Assembly (NCBI GenBank): GCA_033675545.1
Contig: JAWDGP010002489.1
Span: forward strand, 1,142,501-1,206,500
Reading direction: 5' to 3'
Length of the DNA: 64,000 bases
Source of the DNA: Elysia crispata
Lineage: Eukaryota; Mollusca; Gastropoda; Plakobranchidae
Shown here: in pieces, positions 43,056 to 53,899 of the stretch
Position numbering within the stretch: position 1 is the first letter of the stretch
How the letters are laid out: each line of letters begins with the position of its first letter
Translations under genes and position numbers: made by a program
Notes under the pieces: model-generated
The model's input: only the letters and a program-made list of their open reading frames with translations
Database searches by the model: none
What the model was told of the DNA's origin: nothing

Positions 43056-46000
43056 ATAACTGTGCAAGGAAGGAAATTCTCAGGCAGACAAATGAGAGTA
43101 ATTTCTTTCCTTTGTGATTCTATTTTCTTCAGATTTTTTTTTCATGTGTGATATATAGCCTATGAAGTTTTTCTCTATGTTTTCAAAATGATAAATTTCA
43201 ATTTAATTCTGCATTGATAAGACAAGAACCAACCATGTCCTGAACTACATAGAATATTTTATTTCATTTATACCTTTGATGTTATAAATGTAAAAAAAAT
43301 GAGAGGAAAACGATTTGTAAAAACTGCTTTTACATTCCAGTTAAAAACAATTATACAAAGCAAGTGACAGCTTGTAAATGGAAGCTCAAATTCATAAAAA
43401 AAGGATCCCAACACTTTTATTGTATTGATATAGTTAATTAAAGTGACCAGAGAGTGTACACTATTTAGGAACTAATACAATTATGAAATCACCATACACT
43501 TTTCCTGTGCAATATTCTAATTTAGTGATAAAGTGTGTAACTGCTTTGTCAAAGTTTGTTCCCATTAAAATTGTTGAATAATATTTTTATATGAGATATT
43601 CACTAGCCTGTACTGCCTCTCTTGATCTCAAAGTCCTTTGACCCACTGCCAAGTCAGTATCCAACAGGGTCATATCAATATGCTTGTATACATAGCTTCT
43701 GGATGAATCGTCAAAACAAGGATTATCCTTTGATGCTTTATATTGTGAGATAATTGAAACCGAAAATCAAAATTATTTTGCCAAAAAACACAGAAAAAAC
43801 AACCAGAAACAAAAACAAAAAAACAAAAAAAGTCCAACAAAGAAATGTCACTAAACTAATTTCACAAAATATGCTTCCACTAATTAACCTTAACAATATC
43901 TTTCAGTTTATCTATATTTGCAGTGAATATTTTTTGCATTAAAACTTATTTCAACTATCATTTCTTTTTTTTTTCTTTCTTTTTGGTACACTAGCTTCTT
44001 GTGTATGATTTCTTCCTCTGAAATAAAAATGCTTCTAAAAAGTTGTCAGAGGGTTTTTGCTATGGTGGTATCACATTTTTGCCTACATTTTGTTTCAGAT
44101 ATTTAAAAGATATTAAAAAGAAACAAAGATAGGTTTTGTCATAATACTTTTTAGTATATTTTTGTGTAGATAAGCATACTTCCAAAAATAATTTTAAAAA
44201 TGTGAAAAAATAGTCCTCGTATTATTTGATAACTTTGATAACCAAGTTGCAACAAATGTAGAAAGTGAAAAAAAAAAAATAACAATGCAAAGCAAATAAA
44301 TTGGTCCAAGAAAATTGTATAAAAGATACTGCATGATTTCAAAACTTCATAACCAACTTGAAACAAATCTAGAAAGTAAAAAAAAAAAGAGAAAAGAAAA
44401 ATTAGCAATTTAAAGAAATTAATTGATTCACGGAAACTATGAAAGAAGATCCTTTCCTAACCCACACCCAAAGACCTACATTCCACCCACAATCAACCAG
44501 GAGAAAGAGATTAAGAAAACAAATCCTTTTGTTGATTGACGATGTTCTCAGACATAAATTTTTCAAAATCATTCGCTGGTCTCCATTTTCCTCCAAACTT
44601 CTAATACTTTTGTTGATTTATGAGGTTTGTTCCTTTGATAACAAATTTAACTTTTGCATAAAAAAAGGGATAGAGGAGCATTCTGAGTCTTAAGGTCTTA
44701 AGAGCCCAAGGAGCGGAAGCTTATTTGCAATTCATGTAGAGGTAAGAGGAAACGTGAGATGCAAAACATGTCATAGAACGGATGTTCATCTGTTGCAGAC
44801 TTCTCACCAGAATAAGCTGATACAAATTCACACTTGTGAGGGAAAATCCTGTGACATTCTTTCCCCACAAAAATAAATAATGCAGCGTCTAGATTTTACC
44901 AAGATTTGAACACGAGATCCTGCCACCCCCTCTCCTCAGACACACACACACACACACACATTTACCAAATAAACAAAGAAAAAAAAACAAAAAACCTCAG
45001 GATAGTACTTAAAATGCTAAATCTATGCAGGAGTGGACCTAAATTTTGTCCAACTGTCTAATCAAGCGCCCAACGTAAGCATACTTCTAATGGATACACA
45101 CGCAAGTTAAATCGGGTTTCTATCCCAAACTTAGTAACTGTTACAATCCCCCCTCCTCTCCTTTTAAAAAAAACCCAAAAACAAAAAAAAAAACCCCAGA
45201 AAAAACAACCCACACCCCCCCCCCCCCCCGAAGATCGGTAAAATCGAGCTGACTCCATTCAATCCCATGTCCATGTTACACAACTGAGCACACTCGTTAA
45301 ACCTTTTTTTATTTTTTATTATTACATGTATAAATACACTACTCTACCGGCTGAGCAACTACTCTTGAAAATTGACTTAGATCTAACCCGTCCGTAATGT
45401 AAAATTGCATGCGAAAAGCAAGGCAGATCTTTTATTTTTTTAGCCAAGCCATCGTGCAGTAAATATACTTGTCGTCAAAAGAGCTTCGAACACGGACAGA
45501 GAGGCATTACAGAAAATGATAACAATGGCCAGTAGAAGCCCGGAGTTTCGAGTTTCCTATATTTATCATTGGATAGATTGTGTACGTACAAAAAATAAAA
45601 CGTAATAGAATTTACTACTTTTTTTTTTGAAGGATGCCAGTAACACTCACTACTTGATGTAAAAGCTGCAGCAGATCAATGTTGATGAAGCACATAATTT
45701 TGTTTTCCCAAACTGTTTAGAACCAGTGTTGACGTCGCCCTCTGTCTCTCTTTTATTTTAGGGAAAAAGTTATACTATCCTATCTTGAAATAAAATTTAA
45801 GAAATATCCTGCAAAAATGCAATAATAGCACAAAACGCAGAAAGATGTTCGAAAGCTAAGTTTTAGTAAATGAGTAGAAGCAGCTGTTTATACAAATCGG
45901 TTACAATACAATTAACAATAAGAGCCATTTTGTTAACACGGTCGGAAGGTAAAAAAAAAGAAAAAAGGGAGAATAGGGCTTTCAGTAAGTTTCAAAACAA

Positions 46001-48130
46001 CGCCAGCTATAATTCTCTTTAGACACAGAAAAAAAAACAAAACAAAAAACAAAAAAAACAAACAACAAAAAACAAGCAAACAAACCCAAAAATACGCGCA
46101 GTTTGAAAATTATTACTTCTAAAAACTCGTTGCCATTTCCTTTCTACGCCTCTAGATAATATCCATGCCCATGCGAATTTATCATTTTTTTTCCGGGCCG
46201 TCACGTTTGCGCAAGTTGCACACTCACACTTTCAATGAATTAATCATGCAGAGGACGGTGCGTTGAGGGACGAGCTGGGGAAGAGGTACTTTGGATTTCT
46301 TAATGAGACAGGGTCATATCTGTGCCTTTGATGCCCCTCTATTCATTAAATAAATGGAACAAAACATAGTGCTTTGAACAATTCTTTTTTTTTTTTTCTT
46401 TATTGCGACAGTGATATGGACCACCTCGGGAGGTCAGGTTGAAGTAATGTATTGCTTGCAATTTTGTTAGGAAGAACTTGGAATTTTAACGGTGCATGAC
46501 TGCTTTCGCTAACAGTGCGTTTATTTGAGCTCCATTTTCCCTGAATAAATCTGTTTATATAGCGCTAAGGTTTTATTCGTTTCTATCAAAGTTTGATAGG
46601 ATTGTTTTGGCGTATTTTATGACTGCAGCCGGTTATTAAGTGGAAAATACACTATTTCGTGAAAGTTACGCTCGTTAAGATAGAAAAAAAAGTTAAGTAG
46701 AGATAAGGAGAGAGAAAAGCAGTTCATGTTTATGCTCATCTAAAACTAACAAGTAACAAAGTGCAGTTCCGGGATTAAAAAAAAAACAAAACAATTTCTT
46801 TGAAATTTAGATAATTATATCGATTTTACATTAACGATATATTCTAGACCAAGAGATAAGAGAAAAGAATTAACATGAAATACATTCATTTAAAATGAAA
46901 ATGAAACTTTATTTAGATAGAAGTTTTTTTTTTTTTTTCAAATTGACCATGTTTTTAGTTACAATTTAGAAATCTTTAAAGCAATACCTGCAGTAATTGC
47001 GGACATAATCAAACGATAGAATAACTAAACGATGCAGTATTTCATCATGATAATGAATACGATTCAGACTTCTTGGCGTCATCTCGGTACTGCAACGAGT
47101 GGCCAACAGCGCTCATTGAGTTAGCATGAATTAGCACCATTGGTCGGCCTAGACAACATTCATTCAGTTTATTTCTCGACTGAAGCCGATTCCTGCATCA
47201 GGACAGCTTCTTTTGTAGCTATCATGGTCTTTACAGATGTAATCACAGGGTGGCATTTTTATACTGATATTTTAAGGTGTTCTTATAATGTAATAGATTG
47301 AATTCAAAACAGAAGTTGTTTAATTTGAATAAGATTTGTTTTATTCAAAGTATCTGGATACACATTGTTCAACCTAATTTTCATATCTTAAAAACAGTTT
47401 GTTCATAAATACATTCAGAAGCAAAAGCTGTGTTTTTTAATTGAATACTTTCATTGATTTTACAATGCAGCTCATTTAGGATTTCCGGCACATGTTTTGA
47501 TGACGTTTTTTACCATACCCATTCGAACATTCACTTAGATCTCTTCATTTCCATCGCTAAAGTAGCCCATTCTTGGAGAAATCGTGATGTTGAGTTTCCA
47601 TTAGGCAACGGTCCTTCAATATGATGACAAACTTGTCCATGAATCAGAAACTGTGGATTCCATCCTGAAATAGAGACTTCACTGCAACCGAAGGACAGAA
47701 ATACGACGTTATATTTCTCTTACATGTGGCAAGAATTTCTCAGATTGAGGGAAATTACCTTTAAAAAGATTATAAAGAGTTGCAGGAAGTGGTGGGTATT
47801 ATTCAGGCGTAGCTTTTCCATTATGACAACACATTCCAACACCTTCAGAAAAACTTCATGGCTTGATTATGTGAGCGAACTTGTGAAATCTCACCAGCAC
47901 CCGTTCAGGCTATTGTTCCAATGCTTGCAGAGCTAATGAAGGACTGTATTGTAGGATAGAGCAGAAGGGGTAATTTTAAAACACATGATTGTATGAAAAA
48001 AACTGATCATCACTCCCCAAATCACAGAGTGCCCCTAGAAATTAAATCTATTTTATCTGCGTTTGTGGTGCCAAAGCGCTTAGTACAAATCCTCTTCGGC
48101 ATTGGAACTAATATTTCTTGCAGTGAAAAT
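43056..48130. other. TBC1D19 3' flank and gene-poor region
   Basis: No exon was recognised. The stretch contains (AC)n at about 44,940-44,960, a C run at about 45,213-45,230 and many A or T runs. SINE-like boxes occur on the minus strand: GTTCAAATC (from GATTTGAAC near 44,911) and TTGCTCAGCCGGTAGAG (from about 45,342-45,358). Confidence 0.5.
44023..44028 (+). terminator. Possible polyadenylation signal of TBC1D19
   Basis: AATAAA lies about 970 bases after the stop codon, in GAAATAAAAATG. It is one candidate only, because the 3' flank is AT-rich and the transcript end is not visible. Confidence 0.3.
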
Positions 48131-48194
48131 TCTAGTCTAGAGATCTAAATCCAGATCAGCAGTTCATATTAAATGATATAATTATTCTCTTTGT

Positions 48195-48675
48195 AGAAAA
48201 ATCTTGCCTAGAAATTAATTAAGATCTAGACACATAAAGACTCAGATCAAATTTTATAAGTTGCAATCATGTAAAACAATTATGCCACCCAAATCTTGCT
48301 CACATTTTCAAAAGTTTGTTGCAAAGGAGTATTAAAAAGTGGAAGCATTAGGAAATTTTGTCTAGACCTTCATAAAATTGGTAAAAAAAAAAAATTCTGT
48401 TTCGCGAGTTCCAAAAAGTGCTTTTATGGAGTAAATCTTGTCTGGATTTTACAATTTCTTATTCGCAATGGAAAATCGCTATGGATTATAAAAAAATGCT
48501 GCAGATTAAAAAAAAAAATATATCGCAATCAAAATCTGTGTAGGTTTCCAAAAATTTGTAATAAAACAGTAATAAAGACGTATCGCTATCGAAATCTGTA
48601 TAGATTTCGCAAATTTTGTTGCAAAGGAATAACAAAGATATTGTATTACGTGGGACACTGATCTGTGTAGATCGT
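48195..48675 (+). repeat. Degenerate ~60-bp tandem repeat
   Basis: A phrase of the type AAATCTGTxTAGxTTTC recurs at roughly 60-base spacing. Clear examples are ATCTGTGTAGGTTTCC, ATCTGTATAGATTTCG and a final ATCTGTGTAGATCG. More diverged forms are TCTTGTCTGGATTTTA and TTTGTCTAGACCTTC. Phrases such as TTTTGTTGCAAAGGA and TATCGCTATCGA also repeat. A 121-codon open frame over it reflects the repeat. Confidence 0.6.
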
Positions 48676-49307
48676 AATTATTTTAGCAAGCTTCACCACT
48701 GTACATAGAGTGGTTTTGGAGGAGATAAGATACAAAGAAATCGAATTTGCCTTTGTACTATCATATATATATACATATATATATATATGTATGTATAAAT
48801 ATATTATTTCCAAATTGTTCTTTATCTTATAAATTAAGAATCCACCTTTCTCAACTCTCGATTTGTCCTTCCTATTGGATTCCCGAAATAACAGATTGTT
48901 TCCCTGCAAATCAAGACAGCTCAGGTTCAAGCAAACAATCTAATCAGTTCTGTAATTGATCGGCGTCGGCTAAACTTCGATATAATAATTTTTGACAAAC
49001 GTGTTGTGAACGGGCTGTTTCAAGAAAAACATGGTATCGAAAATAGGAAGTGTAATCACTAATGCGGCATCTTGGTATTACAGATTGTGTATATTTGGTG
49101 TGATCGGGTTTAAGAGATACAATGTGCCAAACGCTCCTAAAATCTTTCAGAGTAGTTTCATTCTGGTAAAGCTACACTATGTGTATTGTCACTTTTTTCA
49201 GCACAAAATGTTATTCGATACACTCTTGGTTTCTTTCGAGAGAGCGGAAAACTACTAAAATCGCTCTGTATCACTATGGTAATCGATCGCAGAACTATCG
49301 CAAGAAA

Positions 49308-49457
49308 AATTATCATTATAAAACCATTATGTTACAGTATTATTACTATAAAACCATTATGTTACAGAATTATCATTATAAAACCATTATGTTACAGAAT
49401 TAACATCATAAAACCATTATGTTACAGAATTAACATCATAAAACCATTATGTTACAG
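49308..49457 (+). repeat. 30-bp minisatellite, five units
   Basis: Five contiguous 30-base units (49308, 49338, 49368, 49398 and 49428) each end in ACCATTATGTTACAG. Units differ only in the first half (for example AATTATCATT versus AATTAACATC). The period is a multiple of three, so a 181-codon frame (49,186-49,731) encodes a ten-residue repeat of the type IIIIKPLCYR. I do not regard that frame as a gene. Confidence 0.95.
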
Positions 49458-50777
49458 AATTATCATTACTATCATGCTGCTGCTGTTGATGCGCAAGATC
49501 TTTCAGGTCCTCAGCCTTTTCCCTTCATATCTGAACATGATACCTCATTGGCTCTGTCTTCTATTAATTTATATTTTTTTTTGTAAAAAAAAATCGTTAA
49601 TTACAGTGATGAATTTTTCTTCCTTTACCGAAAAGCAAAACTTAATTTCCAACACTGTGAGCAATAGAAAGACTAAATTGATGATAATAAAAATAAAATA
49701 CACACAAAAACATAAAAAAATTGCACAATGAAAGTAAATAAATAAATACGAGGAAAAATTTTTTAAACTGAAAGGTAAAATATGGGTAAATATAAATGGT
49801 TTTATCCTTAAAAAAAAATGGTAATACCATTCGTTATCTCAGGACAAACAAAATGTTTCAAGAAAAAGAAATAAAATGACAGCGCCTCGAAATACTTCGA
49901 AAGACCCAATTTCATGGTATTCACAAGTAACAGATCGAAGATTGAACATCTGCAGGATAAAGAAATGGTGTTTAAACTTAGGGAATTTTAAGAAATAATT
50001 TCCTTCCATCCTTTTGTTGTCTGTTACACATAATATCGATTTTTGTCACAAAATATAAGATATGTCTTTTTTTTTCAGCCACTCACTTCGAACATCCTAA
50101 TACTTCTTTTTTAACACATTCACCAAATGATTCAGAAAACGGCACAAAAAATGTCTCAAAATGGCGTGTATTGATTGATTACATTATAGTACTAATACAT
50201 TCGTTAGCAATATAATAAAAAAAGCCTTGTGTCATCGAAAGGAAAGCAGTATGAAAACGCGATCGTTTCAAGATTATATATAATCGCATACTTTGAGATC
50301 TCTAAATTATGTTGGAATTAAATCATAAAAATGTTCTTAATGGTCCAGACACAATATTATTGTGGAATTCTGAAATGAACAGTTTACACAAATTCTGTTG
50401 CAATTAACACGATCTCTCGAAACATTTCAAATATATGCAACATGGTTGTATTTGGTTACTTTTAAAAACCAAATCCATCCGAGGAATTCATGGCAAATAT
50501 TGAAAGAAACAGGAGAAAACTTATTAAACTCCGAGCCACCTTTGAAGGAGCAAAGAGATGTTTCAAAGACCAACACTAAAATTATTCAATTTATACAATC
50601 TAACAATCAATGAACCAACCGATTAACCAGTCAACTGTAAATGATAGATTCAATCGATAAAACTATAAGTATCAATCAACAAATTTAATGAACCAATAAC
50701 TATATTCAACAATGAATAACTTACTCAATCAGTCATTCAGTCACTCTTTCAGGCACTTAGTCCCTCACTGACTCATT

Positions 50778-50804
50778 CAGTCAGTCAGTCAGTCAGTCAG
50801 TCAC
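50778..50804 (+). repeat. (CAGT)n short array
   Basis: About six tandem CAGT units just upstream of the mariner left end. Confidence 0.85.
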
Positions 50805-50862
50805 TCAATCCATTAATCGAGCTAAGTTTACAATATGAAATTAAGTAATTCAAAATAATCTA

Positions 50863-52244
50863 CGAGGGCTCTTTCAGAAATAACCGAAAAATGCCCATTG
50901 CTCAGCAACCAGTGGAGCTTTTTTAATTCTGTAAACGACATGATATTCCTTATTTCCTTACGGATACTCCCAGAATTATGAAGTGCATCATTTTGCACAA
51001 TGAATGTCTAGACGATTTTAAAGATGGCGGCCCACCTTGAAACTTGGTCAAAGGAGGAAATCAGAGCTGTCATATGTTTTTTGAACGCCAAAAGTCTGAA
51101 TCCTACCGAAATTCATAAAGAACTTCAGAGTGTATATGGTGAGCATGTTATAAGCCGCACACTAGTCTATCACTGGTGTAATTTGTTTGAAGCCGGCCAT
51201 TCCGACTTGACAGACAGGGAAGGGAGAGGGCGTTCGATAACTGCGACGTCAGAAGACAATGTGAAGCGAGTTGATGAGCTTATTCGTCAAGACAGGAGGT
51301 TGAAACTTCATGAAATCGCAAGCAGTCTTGAAATTTTGGAAACTTCTGCCCATAGAATTGTATTTGATGAACTTGGCTACAGAAAAGTCAGCGCAAGATG
51401 GGTTCCTAAGCAATTGACAGACAATCATAAAGAACAAAGATTGGACATCTGCAGGGAACTTTTGAGAAGAAGCAAGAGCTCACGCAGGGTTCACGGGCAT
51501 ACTGCCAACGCCGGCGGAGACTTTCTAGGGTACGATGTGACTTTTCTTGACAGCATAGTCACCGGTGATGAGACTTGGTTGCACCATTGCACCCCAGAAA
51601 CAAAGCAAGATTCGATGACATGGAAACATCCATCCTCACCTGTCGCGAAGAAATTCAAAGTCATGCGGTCAGCAAAGAAAATAATGGGAACTGTTTTCTG
51701 GGACAGTCGTGGTGTTCTTCTGTTCGAAACCTTACAACCTGGAGAAACAATCAATGCTGCAAGGTACTGCCAAACTCTTGACAAACTTAGGGAGGCCATT
51801 CGCAGAAAGCGCCCAGGGCAGTTGACCAACGGGGTCATTTTGCAACACGACAACGCTACACCCCACACAGCACGAGTGACGCAAGGTTGGCTAGAGAAAT
51901 ATGGATGGGAGATTTTGCCACACCTACCGCACAGTCCAGACCTCGCACCATCTGATTATCACCTCTTTGGGCCACTAAAACGTGAGCTGACTGGAAAGCG
52001 CTTTGATGACGATGAAGAGCTTGTTGACCATGTGCGGAAATGGCTACAAAACCTTGACGGAAGTTTCTTCCGAGAGGGTATCTATTCCATGGTGCGGCGT
52101 TGGCAGAAGTGTGTTGACAGACTTGGCTGTTACGTAGAGAAATGAAGGACGAGTCAAGGTATGAACACGTGCAAGAATTTTGTTGATAGCATAAAGAACG
52201 CGGATTTTACAGGCATTTTTCGGTTAATTATGAAAGAGCCCTCG
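50863..52244 (+). mobile_element. Full-length mariner transposon
   Basis: The left terminal repeat (50,863-50,895) begins CGAGGGCTCTTTCAGAAATA. The right one (52,212-52,244), read in reverse, begins CGAGGGCTCTTTCATAATTA, and both end in AACCGAAAAATGCC. They are flanked by TA on both sides (50,861-50,862 and 52,245-52,246), the standard mariner target duplication. The element is about 1,382 bases long, the usual mariner size, and contains one uninterrupted transposase frame. The repeats differ at only about three positions, which suggests a fairly young copy. Confidence 0.95.
51024..52145 (+). CDS. Mariner-family transposase, intact 373-aa frame
   Basis: The protein catalyses cut-and-paste transposition at TA sites by binding the terminal repeats. 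An N-terminal HTH DNA-binding region covers about residues 8-120. The linker motif WVPKQL (126-131) corresponds to the mariner WVPHEL. The catalytic triad is D182 (VTGDETW), D276 (QHDNATPHTA) and D311 (SPDLAPSDYHLF). The last two have exactly 34 residues between them, which is the DD34D signature. HSPDLAPSD matches the family motif YSPDLAPSD. At 373 residues it exceeds the usual ~345, mainly through an extra segment at about 150-172 (around RRVHGHTANAGG) before the first catalytic Asp. That segment might be a retained insertion or a short frame-restored region. No stop or frameshift is present. The start gives MAAHLETWSKEEIR and is the first in-frame ATG after the left terminal repeat. Confidence 0.95.
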   Translation: MAAHLETWSKEEIRAVICFLNAKSLNPTEIHKELQSVYGEHVISRTLVYHWCNLFEAGHSDLTDREGRGRSITATSEDNVKRVDELIRQDRRLKLHEIASSLEILETSAHRIVFDELGYRKVSARWVPKQLTDNHKEQRLDICRELLRRSKSSRRVHGHTANAGGDFLGYDVTFLDSIVTGDETWLHHCTPETKQDSMTWKHPSSPVAKKFKVMRSAKKIMGTVFWDSRGVLLFETLQPGETINAARYCQTLDKLREAIRRKRPGQLTNGVILQHDNATPHTARVTQGWLEKYGWEILPHLPHSPDLAPSDYHLFGPLKRELTGKRFDDDEELVDHVRKWLQNLDGSFFREGIYSMVRRWQKCVDRLGCYVEK

Positions 52245-52245
52245 T

Positions 52246-53804
52246 ATCAGGAATGTCGGTTTTTTTTGTAACAATTTATGAAAACCACTAGATGGTTAAT
52301 ATTATTTTCATTTTAAATCATGATTTTTCGAATAAGAAAGCCTGGGGAAAAAAAAAACCAAACAAAAAATATTTTATTAGTCTCAAAATGGAAATATGCC
52401 TTCCCATATATATAATGCAGCATTCACCATGCATATTCTTGTTGGCAAATATTTCAATTATAACAGAGAGTTAAAAAATATATCTTCAATATTCCTGAAT
52501 GTTAAGAAAAAATAATGCCGCTTGCTAGATTAATATTTGGTTTAAAAAATTGCTTGTTCGTCACTGATAGTCCTTTTTGTTTCAAAAATGTTCACTATCA
52601 AAGTGAAACGATACAAGAATCGATATAGTTTTCGGAGAATAACCTCATCAGATATCGGCTGATAACAAGACTACAAAGACATGTCTAAGGCGAATCAAAG
52701 GCGGAGAGCTTGATGCTCAAACAATCCTTGAGTTGTTTTATCCGGCCCTGTGCTTGGAACGCTACCAAACAAACAAGGCAAGAGATTACATAGCATCTGA
52801 TGATTACAATATCGTTTCTCAGCAAAACTTCAAAGTTACCATATTATGCTTGTTGGAATTATTATAATGGCCAAGGGAAAGAAGTAAAGGTGTAAAATAT
52901 GAAATAAAAAGAAACCAACAATATACACGCAGTTGCTCTCTTGCTGCGTGCAATGTAGCTCAAGATACCACCCTTCGATCGATCGATTGGGTTGTCATTT
53001 ATATGCAAGACCTGTTTAATAAAATCTCTTCAAAATAATCCGGCACCGATTACAGCTATAAATCCTTTGGAAAATAATAAAAACCAAAGATTATGTTGTA
53101 GATAATAATAGTGACGACAGCGTTAAAGATAGGAATAATGACGACAAAAGGTTAAAGATGATAACAGTGATGGTTCGACTGAAATTTTCAATGAACAAAA
53201 TTATTATCTTGTAGCTATGAGATTCCAACGGCAAGGCAAAACAAACTAAGCTTAGTCTCTTGCTTGCCACAGATATGGATTAAAAAAATTGATGAACTAA
53301 AGTGCTTTCTATGAACAAGGTTTGCTAAAAGTTCACTTAAACCGAACATTCTAGATACCGTTTTTTTTTATCGAGAGGCAGAAGAAAAAAAAATTAAATG
53401 ACCAAAGCTGTGACAATTTGTTATATTGACTTTATCAAGATATCCAAACCATACTTTGGGCGTGTTTTTATAAATATGCAGACATAGAATCTGATAGAAT
53501 GATCATTGATGAAAAACCACTTCAAAAAACCCCGTTCATATCGGGGCTCTGATAATATTAGTTTTTTTTTTTCTAAAGTTTGATATAGAGTCTTCAAAGG
53601 TAATGTTAGAAGCAGACATTTGGACTAAAACATTAACTAGATCTATGTGGTTTTTAATTTTTTTTTTTATGACGGTAGATTAGATAGATAGATAGATGGA
53701 TGGATGGATAGATTATAGAAGGATGAATAGACAAATAGATAGGCGGATAGATAGTGAGAGAGAAAGAGAGAGAATTAAAGAGAGGATGAAAGAGAGAATG
53801 AGAG

Positions 53805-53899
<95 letters not shown>

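Noticed and set aside
47724-47936. 70-codon frame with HYDNTFQH-like text in another frame, reminiscent of a transposase DN motif
   Set aside because: The match is only a few residues and no flanking family motifs or terminal repeats were found.
49308-49457. CRISPR-like regular repeat
   Set aside because: The units are contiguous with no unique spacers, and the genome is eukaryotic. It is a minisatellite.
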